From Halobacteriales archaeon QS_9_67_15 (lineage in GTDB: Archaea > Halobacteriota > Halobacteria > Halobacteriales > Haloarculaceae), in contig PXSD01000082.1 of the NCBI GenBank assembly GCA_003023165.1, forward strand, positions 1-6,553: DNA of 6,553 bases, written 5' to 3'. The translations under genes and the position numbers were made by a program. The notes under the pieces are model-generated. The model made no database searches. It had not been told where the DNA came from and saw only the letters and a list, made by a program, of their open reading frames with translations. Positions 1 to 4,520 of the stretch are shown here, piece by piece. Position 1 is the first letter of the stretch, and the number at the start of each line of letters is the position of its first letter.

Positions 1-33
1 ATAATCCGTATCAGTACAGGTGGTGTAGTTAGC

Positions 34-48
34 GATCGGTCGCCGATC
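34..48. repeat. Short perfect inverted repeat
   Basis: GATCGG (34-39) and CCGATC (43-48) are separated by TCG, giving a 6-base-pair stem. It sits in the gene-free left end of the window. There is no T-tract after it, so I do not call it a terminator. It may be part of the 3' region of a gene lying outside the window, or a chance palindrome. Confidence 0.35.
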
Positions 49-77
49 AAACGTCCGCGAGCGAAGCGAGCGGTTCA

Positions 78-115
78 CCGCCGGAGCCGTCGAAGACGGC
101 GGAGGCGGCCTTTTT
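78..115 (+). terminator. Possible transcription terminator: GC hairpin plus T5
   Basis: A stem GCCGTC-GAA-GACGGC (86-100) is nested inside CCGCC (78-82) and GGCGG (104-108) and is followed by TTTTT at 111-115. Archaeal termination depends mainly on T-tracts, so a + strand transcript entering from the left could end here. The segment also resembles haloarchaeal intergenic repeat sequence, so a repeat-element origin is equally possible. Confidence 0.4.
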
Positions 116-121
116 CACCCA

Positions 122-187
122 TGTTTTTGCCGGTCGGGTGCCCGCAGGCCGCCGAAGGCGGCCGAGGACACTCGGCCGGCAAAAAGA
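122..187. repeat. Nested inverted repeat (extended hairpin)
   Basis: The outer arms 122-140 and 169-187 pair at 16 of 19 positions, including TTTTTGCCGG against CCGGCAAAAA. Inside them is a perfect stem GGCCGCC-GAA-GGCGGCC (147-163). The T-tract reads outward on one strand and the A-tract on the other, so the structure could end transcripts from both sides. It could also be a non-coding haloarchaeal intergenic repeat. It ends about 44 bases before the HIT gene. I see no coding sequence in 1-230. Confidence 0.55.
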
Positions 188-200
188 TGGTTGGTAAAGG

Positions 201-207
201 TTGATTT
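201..207 (+). promoter_or_regulatory. Weak TATA-like box for the HIT gene
   Basis: TTGATTT is centred 27 bases upstream of the ATG at 231, the spacing expected for a leaderless haloarchaeal transcript. It is a poor match to a consensus TATA box, so the assignment rests on position and base composition only. Confidence 0.3.
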
Positions 208-230
208 GGTCGGCCGTCGACTGCCCGAAC

Positions 231-662
231 ATGAGCGACGACTGCATCTTCTGCTCGATCGTGGCCGGAGAGATCCCGAGCCGAACCGTCTACGAGGACG
301 ACGACGTGTCCGCCTTCCTCGACGCGAACCCGCTCGCGCCGGGGCACACGCTCGTCATCCCGAAGGCTCACCACGAGCACGTCCAGGACGTGCCGAACGA
401 CCTCGCGAGCGACGTGTTTTCGGTGATGCATCGACTCGTCGAGCCTGCCGAATCGGCCGTCGACGCCGACGGGTCCACGGTCGCGTTCAACAACGGCGAG
501 GCCGCCGGGCAGGAGGTGCCCCACGTCCACGGACACATCGTCCCGCGGTTCGACGACGACGGCGGCGGCCCGATCCACTCCATTTTCGGCGCACGGCCCG
601 ACCTCGACGACGACGAACTCGACGACATCGCGGCATCGGTCTCGGACGGAGCCGACGACTGA
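231..662 (+). CDS. HIT family protein (histidine triad nucleotide hydrolase/transferase)
   Basis: The 143-residue protein has the usual length of a single-domain HIT protein (HINT/Fhit superfamily). These enzymes cleave or transfer nucleoside monophosphates from substrates such as AMP-lysine, AMP-NH2 or dinucleoside polyphosphates in the cytoplasm. The N-terminus carries CIFCSIVAGEIPS, whose Cys5 and Cys8 are typical zinc ligands in HINT-like members. NPLAPGHTLVIPKAHHEH (33-50) and FNNGEAAGQ (86-94) match the nucleotide pocket. The signature PHVHGHIVPR gives His98, His100 and His102; the last should be the nucleophile, by family knowledge. The C-terminal 40 residues are Asp-rich, as in halophile proteins. 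I chose the ATG at 231 because homology begins immediately after it; an upstream in-frame TTG at 201 adds ten residues unlike the family. The true substrate cannot be read from the sequence. Confidence 0.95.
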   Translation: MSDDCIFCSIVAGEIPSRTVYEDDDVSAFLDANPLAPGHTLVIPKAHHEHVQDVPNDLASDVFSVMHRLVEPAESAVDADGSTVAFNNGEAAGQEVPHVHGHIVPRFDDDGGGPIHSIFGARPDLDDDELDDIAASVSDGADD

Positions 663-686
663 CTCGGTCGGTTCGGAGCGGCCGAG

Positions 687-709
687 CGGTCCGGACCGAC
701 GGCCGGTCC
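687..709. repeat. Overlapping palindromes between HIT and ParA-like genes
   Basis: CGGTCCGGACCG (687-698) is a perfect 12-base palindrome. Its right half GGACCG (693-698) can pair instead with CGGTCC at 704-709. It lies 25 bases after the HIT stop and before the next promoter-like box. It could be a 3' hairpin of the HIT transcript or a regulator site; no T-tract follows directly. Confidence 0.35.
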
Positions 710-726
710 GTCGACCAACACGTAGC

Positions 727-733
727 CTTTTCA
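727..733 (+). promoter_or_regulatory. TATA-like box for the ParA-like gene
   Basis: CTTTTCA is centred 28 bases upstream of the ATG at 758. No Shine-Dalgarno sequence precedes that ATG. The spacing supports a leaderless transcript beginning at or next to the start codon. Confidence 0.4.
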
Positions 734-757
734 GTGAGAAGGCGACAATACCGATAT

Positions 758-1612
758 ATGACCGATGGAAAGGGAACTGGCGGTGTGTACGCAGTGGTGG
801 GCGGCGTCGGCGGTGCGGGCGCGACGCGGCTCTCGGTGGAGTTCGCGGCGGCGCTGGCGCGTGACGGGCGCGATACGCTCGTCGTCGACGCGTCGTTCAC
901 GACGCAGGGGCTAGCGGCGCTCGTACCGGACCGGCTCGACCCCGACGTGACCCGCGTCGTGACGGACGACCGACCGCTGGCGGAGGCCGCGGCGACGCTC
1001 CCGCTCGAGACGTCCGGGACGGTGACCGTCGCGCCGGCGCTGGCACCGTTCGAGCGACTCGCCCGTGCGAAGACCAGCGAGTGCGCACGCCGACTGGCCG
1101 AGCGACTGTCGACTGCGAGCGACCGGTACGACGCGGTGTTCGTCGACGTGCCGCCCGTCGGAGCGAACCAGGCCGTCGCGGCCGTGACCGCCGCCGACGC
1201 GGTCGCGCTGGTCGTCCCGGACAGCGAACGCGGCGCCGACGCGGTCCCGCGACTGTGCGACCGCCTGGCCGACGTCGACGCCGACGTGGACACGGTCGTC
1301 GCCAACCGGGCAGACGCCGAGGATACGACTGTGGGAGCGGCCAACGTGGCCGTCCCGGAGAGCGAGACGACCGCACTCTCGGCCGCGCCCGTGACCGCCG
1401 GAGCGAGTCCGCCCCGACCGGGAGTCCTCGGCATCGGTGACGGACTACCTCCCACGGTGACGGCGTCGGGGCGCCGTCTCCGCCCGCCTCCGACGGTGGG
1501 CCAGCCGCTCGGCCGCGTCCGGACCCAGCCAGTCGCTCCGCCCCGAGAGGAGCGTCTCCGACTCGACCGTCGAGAGGTCCATGTCCCCGGATGGGCGGGC
1601 AGCGACATGTAA
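758..1612 (+). CDS. MinD/ParA-like ATPase homologue with degenerate P-loop
   Basis: The 284-residue product has the fold signatures of MinD/ParA P-loop proteins. GGVGGAGATR (15-24) sits where the deviant Walker A motif (GKGGVGKTT type) belongs, followed by LVVDASFTTQGLA (41-53, Asp44 at the Walker A' position), FVDVPPVGANQAV (128-140, Asp130 of Walker B) and VANR (181-184, the base-contact segment). Both lysines of the deviant Walker A are missing: Val17 replaces the signature lysine and Ala22 the P-loop lysine, so ATP binding or hydrolysis is doubtful. Residues 1-215 read as a normal acidic haloarchaeal protein. The last 70 residues are Pro/Arg-rich (about 13 Pro and 11 Arg) and resemble nothing in the family, which suggests a frameshift or a truncated C-terminus near base 1400. 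Start chosen by the homology onset and the promoter-like box. The partner and role are unknown. Confidence 0.8.
   Translation: MTDGKGTGGVYAVVGGVGGAGATRLSVEFAAALARDGRDTLVVDASFTTQGLAALVPDRLDPDVTRVVTDDRPLAEAAATLPLETSGTVTVAPALAPFERLARAKTSECARRLAERLSTASDRYDAVFVDVPPVGANQAVAAVTAADAVALVVPDSERGADAVPRLCDRLADVDADVDTVVANRADAEDTTVGAANVAVPESETTALSAAPVTAGASPPRPGVLGIGDGLPPTVTASGRRLRPPPTVGQPLGRVRTQPVAPPREERLRLDRREVHVPGWAGSDM
1445..1582 (-). CDS. Possible small ORF or gene remnant, antisense to the ParA-like tail
   Basis: On the minus strand an ATG at 1582-1580 opens 45 codons ending in TAG at 1447-1445. The first 30 codons read as a typical acidic haloarchaeal N-terminus (MDLSTVESETLLSGRSDWLG, then PDAAERLAHR), and 28 of the 30 end in G or C. 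The overlapping + strand frame has clearly poorer third positions here. After codon 30 the reading becomes Arg-rich and out of character, as if the original frame was broken. A box reading GTTACAT on the minus strand lies about 28 bases upstream of the ATG, consistent with a leaderless start. It may be a truncated minus-strand gene that once faced the ParA-like gene, or a short functional ORF. I do not recognise the product. Confidence 0.35.
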   Translation of the reverse strand: MDLSTVESETLLSGRSDWLGPDAAERLAHRRRRAETAPRRRHRGR

Positions 1613-1622
1613 CCGGGGGCCG

Positions 1623-1678
1623 AGCGGCGGCCATCGACGCGTAACTGGAGACAAGCGGCAGCCATCGATGCGTAATTG
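1623..1678. repeat. Two direct 25-base repeats, period 31
   Basis: Copy 1 (1623-1647) and copy 2 (1654-1678) match at 22 of 25 positions; all three differences are transitions. Each contains the core CCATCGAYGCGTAAYTG. The spacing of 31 bases start to start is about three helical turns, so the copies face the same side of the DNA. The repeats lie between the end of the ParA-like gene and the promoter of the hydrolase, and upstream of the antisense ORF. They could be paired regulator sites or a small tandem duplication. Confidence 0.65.
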
Positions 1679-1729
1679 TGGGCCGATGGGGAGCCAGCGC
1701 CCGGCCCGAGCGACCGGAGACCACGAACG

Positions 1730-1736
1730 CTATTGT
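1730..1736 (+). promoter_or_regulatory. TATA-like box for the alpha/beta hydrolase gene
   Basis: CTATTGT is centred 27 bases upstream of the ATG at 1760 in an otherwise GC-rich stretch. Its position supports the ATG at 1760 as a leaderless start rather than the upstream in-frame GTG at 1676. Confidence 0.4.
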
Positions 1737-1759
1737 CCCCGTGGGCGAAAAGCGACGCG

Positions 1760-2557
1760 ATGGCAGTCGCAACGAACGGAGGCGTCGAACTCTACTACGA
1801 GGCGAAGGGCGCCCCGCGGCCACCGGAGGACACCGAGCGGGAGGCGGACAGGGTCGCGTTCGTCAACCCGGCGGGCTACGGGGCGTGGGTGTGGGGGTGG
1901 CAGCACGCCGCGCTCGTCGCGGGCTTCGAGACGGTGACGTGGGACCTCCGCGGAACCGGCCGCTCCGATGCGCCGGACGGCCCCTACGCGGTCGAGACGC
2001 TCGCCGAGGACCTGGAAGCCGTGCTCTCGGCCCACGGCGTCGGCGACGTGCATCTCGTCGGTGCAGGACTGGGCGGGATGATCGCGCTGGACTACGCCGA
2101 CCGGTTCGGTCGGGCGGCAACGCTGACGCTGTTCGGGACGACGGCCGACGGCGAACGCGTCGACGCGGACGCGCTCGATTCGCTGTTCGCGCCGCGAGAC
2201 GACCCCGACGCGCTGCGGGCCTCGCTCCGGAACGCCTTCGAGGCAGACGTGGACGCCCACGAGGACGTGGCGACGGAGATCGGCGGCTGGCGGCGAGACG
2301 AGGACGCCGACCGCGCGGGCTTCGAGGCACAGACTGCCGCGATGCGAGCGTTCGACCGCTCCGACTCGCTGTACGAGATCACGACACCGGCGCAGGTCTA
2401 CCACGGCGTCGCGGACGCCGTCGTTCCCACTGAAGCCGGACGAGCCCTCGCTGACGGGCTCCCGCGCGGCGAGTTCACCGCCGTCGAGGGCGGGCACCTC
2501 TGTTTCGTCGAGGAGAGCGCGGCCGTCAACGACGCGCTACTCGGGCAGTTCGACTGA
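1760..2557 (+). CDS. Alpha/beta hydrolase fold protein with Gly at the nucleophile position
   Basis: The 265-residue protein has the length and motif order of a single-domain alpha/beta hydrolase. NPAGYGAWVWGWQ (36-48) occupies the oxyanion-loop position, WDLRGTGRSD (61-70) is the classic strand-turn motif, HLVGAGLGGMIAL (98-110) is the nucleophile elbow, a variable lid region spans about 120-200, YHGVADAVVP (214-223) carries the acid Asp219, and GGHLCFVEE carries His246. The elbow should read G-x-S-x-G with a catalytic Ser; here position 103 is Gly (codon GGA, 2066-2068), while Asp219 and His246 are kept. Ordinary serine hydrolysis is therefore unlikely. The protein could be a binding or regulatory protein, or use a different chemistry, as some cofactor-free members do. 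It may be co-factorless lyase-like or simply inactive; the sequence does not decide. It stands alone with its own promoter-like box. Substrate unknown. Confidence 0.88.
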   Translation: MAVATNGGVELYYEAKGAPRPPEDTEREADRVAFVNPAGYGAWVWGWQHAALVAGFETVTWDLRGTGRSDAPDGPYAVETLAEDLEAVLSAHGVGDVHLVGAGLGGMIALDYADRFGRAATLTLFGTTADGERVDADALDSLFAPRDDPDALRASLRNAFEADVDAHEDVATEIGGWRRDEDADRAGFEAQTAAMRAFDRSDSLYEITTPAQVYHGVADAVVPTEAGRALADGLPRGEFTAVEGGHLCFVEESAAVNDALLGQFD

Positions 2558-2602
2558 CCGCGCGGGTGGAGCGTGCCGTCCGCACACACGCCTCGCCGGT
2601 AG

Positions 2603-2609
2603 TTTTACA
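2603..2609 (+). promoter_or_regulatory. TATA-like box for the TM2 protein gene
   Basis: TTTTACA is centred 28 bases upstream of the GTG at 2634. It fits a leaderless transcript beginning at that GTG and would serve the downstream DUF2085 frame as well. Confidence 0.5.
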
Positions 2610-2633
2610 CACGCGACCATCGTCGGAACTGAT

Positions 2634-3122
2634 GTGTCAAACGACGAGTCGAACGACGACTGGGTCAGCGACAGCATCGACGACCGTGGCGGCGACGCCA
2701 CCGACCCCGGCGATGGCCCCGCCGACACCGACGAGAGCGACAGTCAGGCCGGAGACCACCGTAACCAGTCGGCTGCGAACAGCGGCGGACAGACCGGGAG
2801 CGGTGAGAAGGGGCCGAACGAGAAGTTCTGTGTCGAGTGCGCTGCGGCCATCAACGAGAAGGCGGAGATCTGTCCGGAGTGTGGCGTCCGCCAGCCCGAC
2901 GCACAGTCGGGGAGCGACGACGAGCGACTCATCGCTGCCCTACTCGCGATCTTCCTCGGCGGTATCGGCGCGCACAAGTTCTACCTCGGGCAGACGAAGC
3001 TCGGCGCCCTCTACCTGTGTTTCTTCTGGACGGCCATCCCGGCGCTGATCGGGGTCGTCGAGGGCGTCATCTACCTCTCGAAGAGCGACGAGGAGTTTCG
3101 CCAGCAGTACTTCGAGGACTGA
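2634..3122 (+). CDS. Zinc-ribbon and TM2 domain membrane protein
   Basis: The 162-residue protein has three parts. Residues 1-62 are a disordered, very acidic, Asp/Ser/Gly-rich tail. Residues 64-86 form a zinc ribbon with Cys66-x2-Cys69 and Cys80-x2-Cys83. Residues 98-150 are a TM2 domain: two membrane helices (about 98-112 and 124-148) joined by GIGAHKFYLGQTKLG, the conserved turn of this family. The function of TM2 proteins in archaea is not established; the zinc ribbon presumably faces the cytoplasm and binds a partner. The start is GTG at 2634. An overlapping ATG at 2632 opens a different frame that lacks these domains. The next gene's frame begins within a few bases of this stop, so the two are probably co-transcribed and may work together in the membrane. 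Confidence 0.92.
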   Translation: MSNDESNDDWVSDSIDDRGGDATDPGDGPADTDESDSQAGDHRNQSAANSGGQTGSGEKGPNEKFCVECAAAINEKAEICPECGVRQPDAQSGSDDERLIAALLAIFLGGIGAHKFYLGQTKLGALYLCFFWTAIPALIGVVEGVIYLSKSDEEFRQQYFED

Positions 3123-3663
3123 CCGAACCCCCGTCGAACCGGCCGCGAACCGGCGGCGAACCGCCCGCGCGTCCGAACTCCGCGCCGGTCTCGCGCGCGC
3201 TCGCCAGTCTCTCCTCTCGCATCACGAGCCCCACGAGCACTATCGGTGTCACCGGCTCCGAGTCGGGGGCCGGACCGTCCGCCTCTGTGCCCGCTGTAGC
3301 GGCGTCTATCCGGGTATCGCGGTGGGTCTCACCTTCGCAGTGACCGACACGGGGGCTGCCGCGTGGCCGTGGCTCGTGATTTGGGGGCCGGCACCGGCGC
3401 TCCTCGATTGGGCGGTGACGACGTTCACGGACCGTCGCGGGTCGAACGCGGTCCGAACAGCATCGGGACTCTTACTCGGTTCCGCCTACGGCGTCGCGGT
3501 CCAGTGGTTCCTGACCGAACAGCCGCCGTGGCTGTTCGCAGCCGGCCTCTGCTACGGCGGCGTCACGGCGGTACTGCTCGCGTTCTCGCGACGACAGGTC
3601 GACGACGAGGCAGGTCGCGGCGACGAAGACGCCGACCACGAGAACGAGTCACACAGCACGTAG
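3121..3663 (+). CDS. DUF2085-like membrane protein; start codon missing
   Basis: Read in one frame from just after the TM2 stop, this region encodes a DUF2085-type membrane protein. The N-terminal metal-type motifs are LLSHHEPHEHYRCHR (HisHis at 3220-3225, Cys-His at 3247-3252) and LCARCSGVYPG (Cys at 3286 and 3295). Four hydrophobic helices and a charged, His-containing tail follow. The frame is open from 3049 to the stop at 3663, but its first ATG or GTG is at 3322, downstream of all the conserved Cys/His residues. An ORF caller would therefore keep only 113 residues and lose the motif. There is no ATG, GTG or TTG in frame between 3049 and 3322. Either a non-canonical start, a recoding event after the TM2 stop, a small indel near 3120-3180, or a sequence error is needed. 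The family function is unknown. The family assignment is firm; the 5' boundary is not. Confidence 0.72.
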   Translation, partial: DRTPVEPAANRRRTARASELRAGLARARQSLLSHHEPHEHYRCHRLRVGGRTVRLCARCSGVYPGIAVGLTFAVTDTGAAAWPWLVIWGPAPALLDWAVTTFTDRRGSNAVRTASGLLLGSAYGVAVQWFLTEQPPWLFAAGLCYGGVTAVLLAFSRRQVDDEAGRGDEDADHENESHST

Positions 3664-3683
3664 TACTGCCGATGTGCACAGCC

Positions 3684-3690
3684 TTTTACT
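3684..3690 (+). promoter_or_regulatory. TATA-like box for the glutamine amidotransferase gene
   Basis: TTTTACT is centred 27 bases upstream of the ATG at 3714 but only about 15 bases upstream of the in-frame ATG at 3702. The spacing therefore favours 3714 as the start codon. Confidence 0.5.
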
Positions 3691-3713
3691 CGCCCGGTAC
3701 TATGCGTGCACTG

Positions 3714-4454
3714 ATGACACGGCCGCGCATCGCCCTGTTGAACGCAGCCCACGAGGCCGAGGGCAACCGGCGAAACTTCCGTCGGGAACTGGACGCCGAC
3801 CTGACGGAGTTCCCCCTCCCGGCGGGCCAGTACCCGGAGACGTACGACTTCGACGGGTTCGTCGTCACCGGCTCTCGCGCCTCCGTGTACTGGGACGAGG
3901 AGTGGATCGACCCCGCGAAGGAGTGGGTCGGAGCGGCGATCGACCGCGGGCTCCCCTGTCTGGGCGTGTGTTACGGCCACCAGCTCCTCGCAGACGTTCT
4001 CGGCGGCACTGTCGAAGCCATGGGCGAGTACGAGATCGGCTACCGCACCGTCGAACGCACGGGCGACTCGCGACTGCTCGAGGGCGTCGACGACGAGTTC
4101 ACCGTCTTCACGACCCACTCGGACGCCGTCGTCGAACTGCCGCCCGGCGCGGAGCGCCTCGCCACCAACGAGTACGGCGTCCACGGGTTCCGCAACGACC
4201 GCGTCTTCGGCGTCCAGTTCCACCCCGAATACGACATGCAGACCGCGGAAGAGGTCACGAAGGGGAAGGACCTCCCCGAGGATCGCATCCAGTCCGTCCT
4301 CGACGGGGTCACGCCCGAGAACTTCGACGCCGCCTGCGAGGCAAAGCAGGTGTTCGAGAACTTCGTCGCGTTCGTCGACGAGGTCGACGTGAACGACGTC
4401 CCGGCGGCCGAGACGGCGGACGCGGCCGGCGATTCCGTCACCTCTGACGACTGA
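3714..4454 (+). CDS. Class I glutamine amidotransferase, stand-alone (GMP synthase-like GATase1)
   Basis: The 246-residue protein is a free-standing class I (triad) glutamine amidotransferase domain, which hydrolyses glutamine to glutamate and ammonia for a partner or acts on a gamma-glutamyl bond. FDGFVVTGSRASVYWDEEW (46-64) is the oxyanion-region loop, CLGVCYGHQLLADVLGG (82-98) carries the nucleophile Cys86, and FGVQFHPEYD (165-174) carries His170 and Glu172, so the triad is complete. THSD (134-137) is also typical of the GMP-synthase-like subgroup. No synthetase domain is fused to it or encoded nearby. It does not look like the split GuaA glutaminase subunit, which is shorter and begins differently. 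The start at 3714 is favoured by the promoter spacing; ATG 3702 would add MRAL. The last 20 residues are an acidic, low-complexity tail. The acceptor substrate is unknown. Confidence 0.9.
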   Translation: MTRPRIALLNAAHEAEGNRRNFRRELDADLTEFPLPAGQYPETYDFDGFVVTGSRASVYWDEEWIDPAKEWVGAAIDRGLPCLGVCYGHQLLADVLGGTVEAMGEYEIGYRTVERTGDSRLLEGVDDEFTVFTTHSDAVVELPPGAERLATNEYGVHGFRNDRVFGVQFHPEYDMQTAEEVTKGKDLPEDRIQSVLDGVTPENFDAACEAKQVFENFVAFVDEVDVNDVPAAETADAAGDSVTSDD

Positions 4455-4491
4455 GACCGGACGGCGACCGGTCGGGCGGACGTGACGAGTG

Positions 4492-4498
4492 TTTTTCA
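4492..4498 (+). promoter_or_regulatory. T-rich promoter box, possibly also terminator of the preceding gene
   Basis: TTTTTCA is centred 26 bases upstream of the ATG at 4521 and fits a leaderless start for the dehydrogenase. It lies 38 bases after the amidotransferase stop, and the palindromic GACCGGTC upstream of it could also help end that gene's transcript. The two roles are not exclusive. Confidence 0.4.
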
Positions 4499-4520
4499 CG
4501 GTGCCGATGCAAACTCCGGT

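Noticed and set aside
47..247. Minus-strand 66-codon frame at the left end
   Set aside because: It is a translation of the hairpin cluster and repeat DNA and overlaps the start of the HIT gene; no domain or promoter supports it.
487..1665. Minus-strand open frame of 392 codons over the HIT and ParA-like genes
   Set aside because: Its product is low-complexity Ser/Arg/Thr-rich sequence, the mirror of the sense codon bias. Only the separate short frame at 1445-1582 has a coding-like signature.
1623..1678. CRISPR array
   Set aside because: There are only two repeat copies, separated by 6 bases, and no cas gene.
2566..3048. Frame opened by the ATG at 2632, overlapping the GTG of the TM2 gene
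   Set aside because: It gives a Thr/Ser/Arg-rich shadow product. The GTG at 2634 gives the zinc ribbon and TM2 domain.
3702..3713. Alternative start ATG 3702 for the amidotransferase
   Set aside because: It lies too close to the promoter-like box for a leaderless transcript. ATG 3714 has the right spacing, though 3702 is not excluded.
3714..4454. Assignment as the GuaA glutaminase subunit
   Set aside because: The protein is longer than that subunit, has a different N-terminus, and no GMP-synthase subunit lies nearby.
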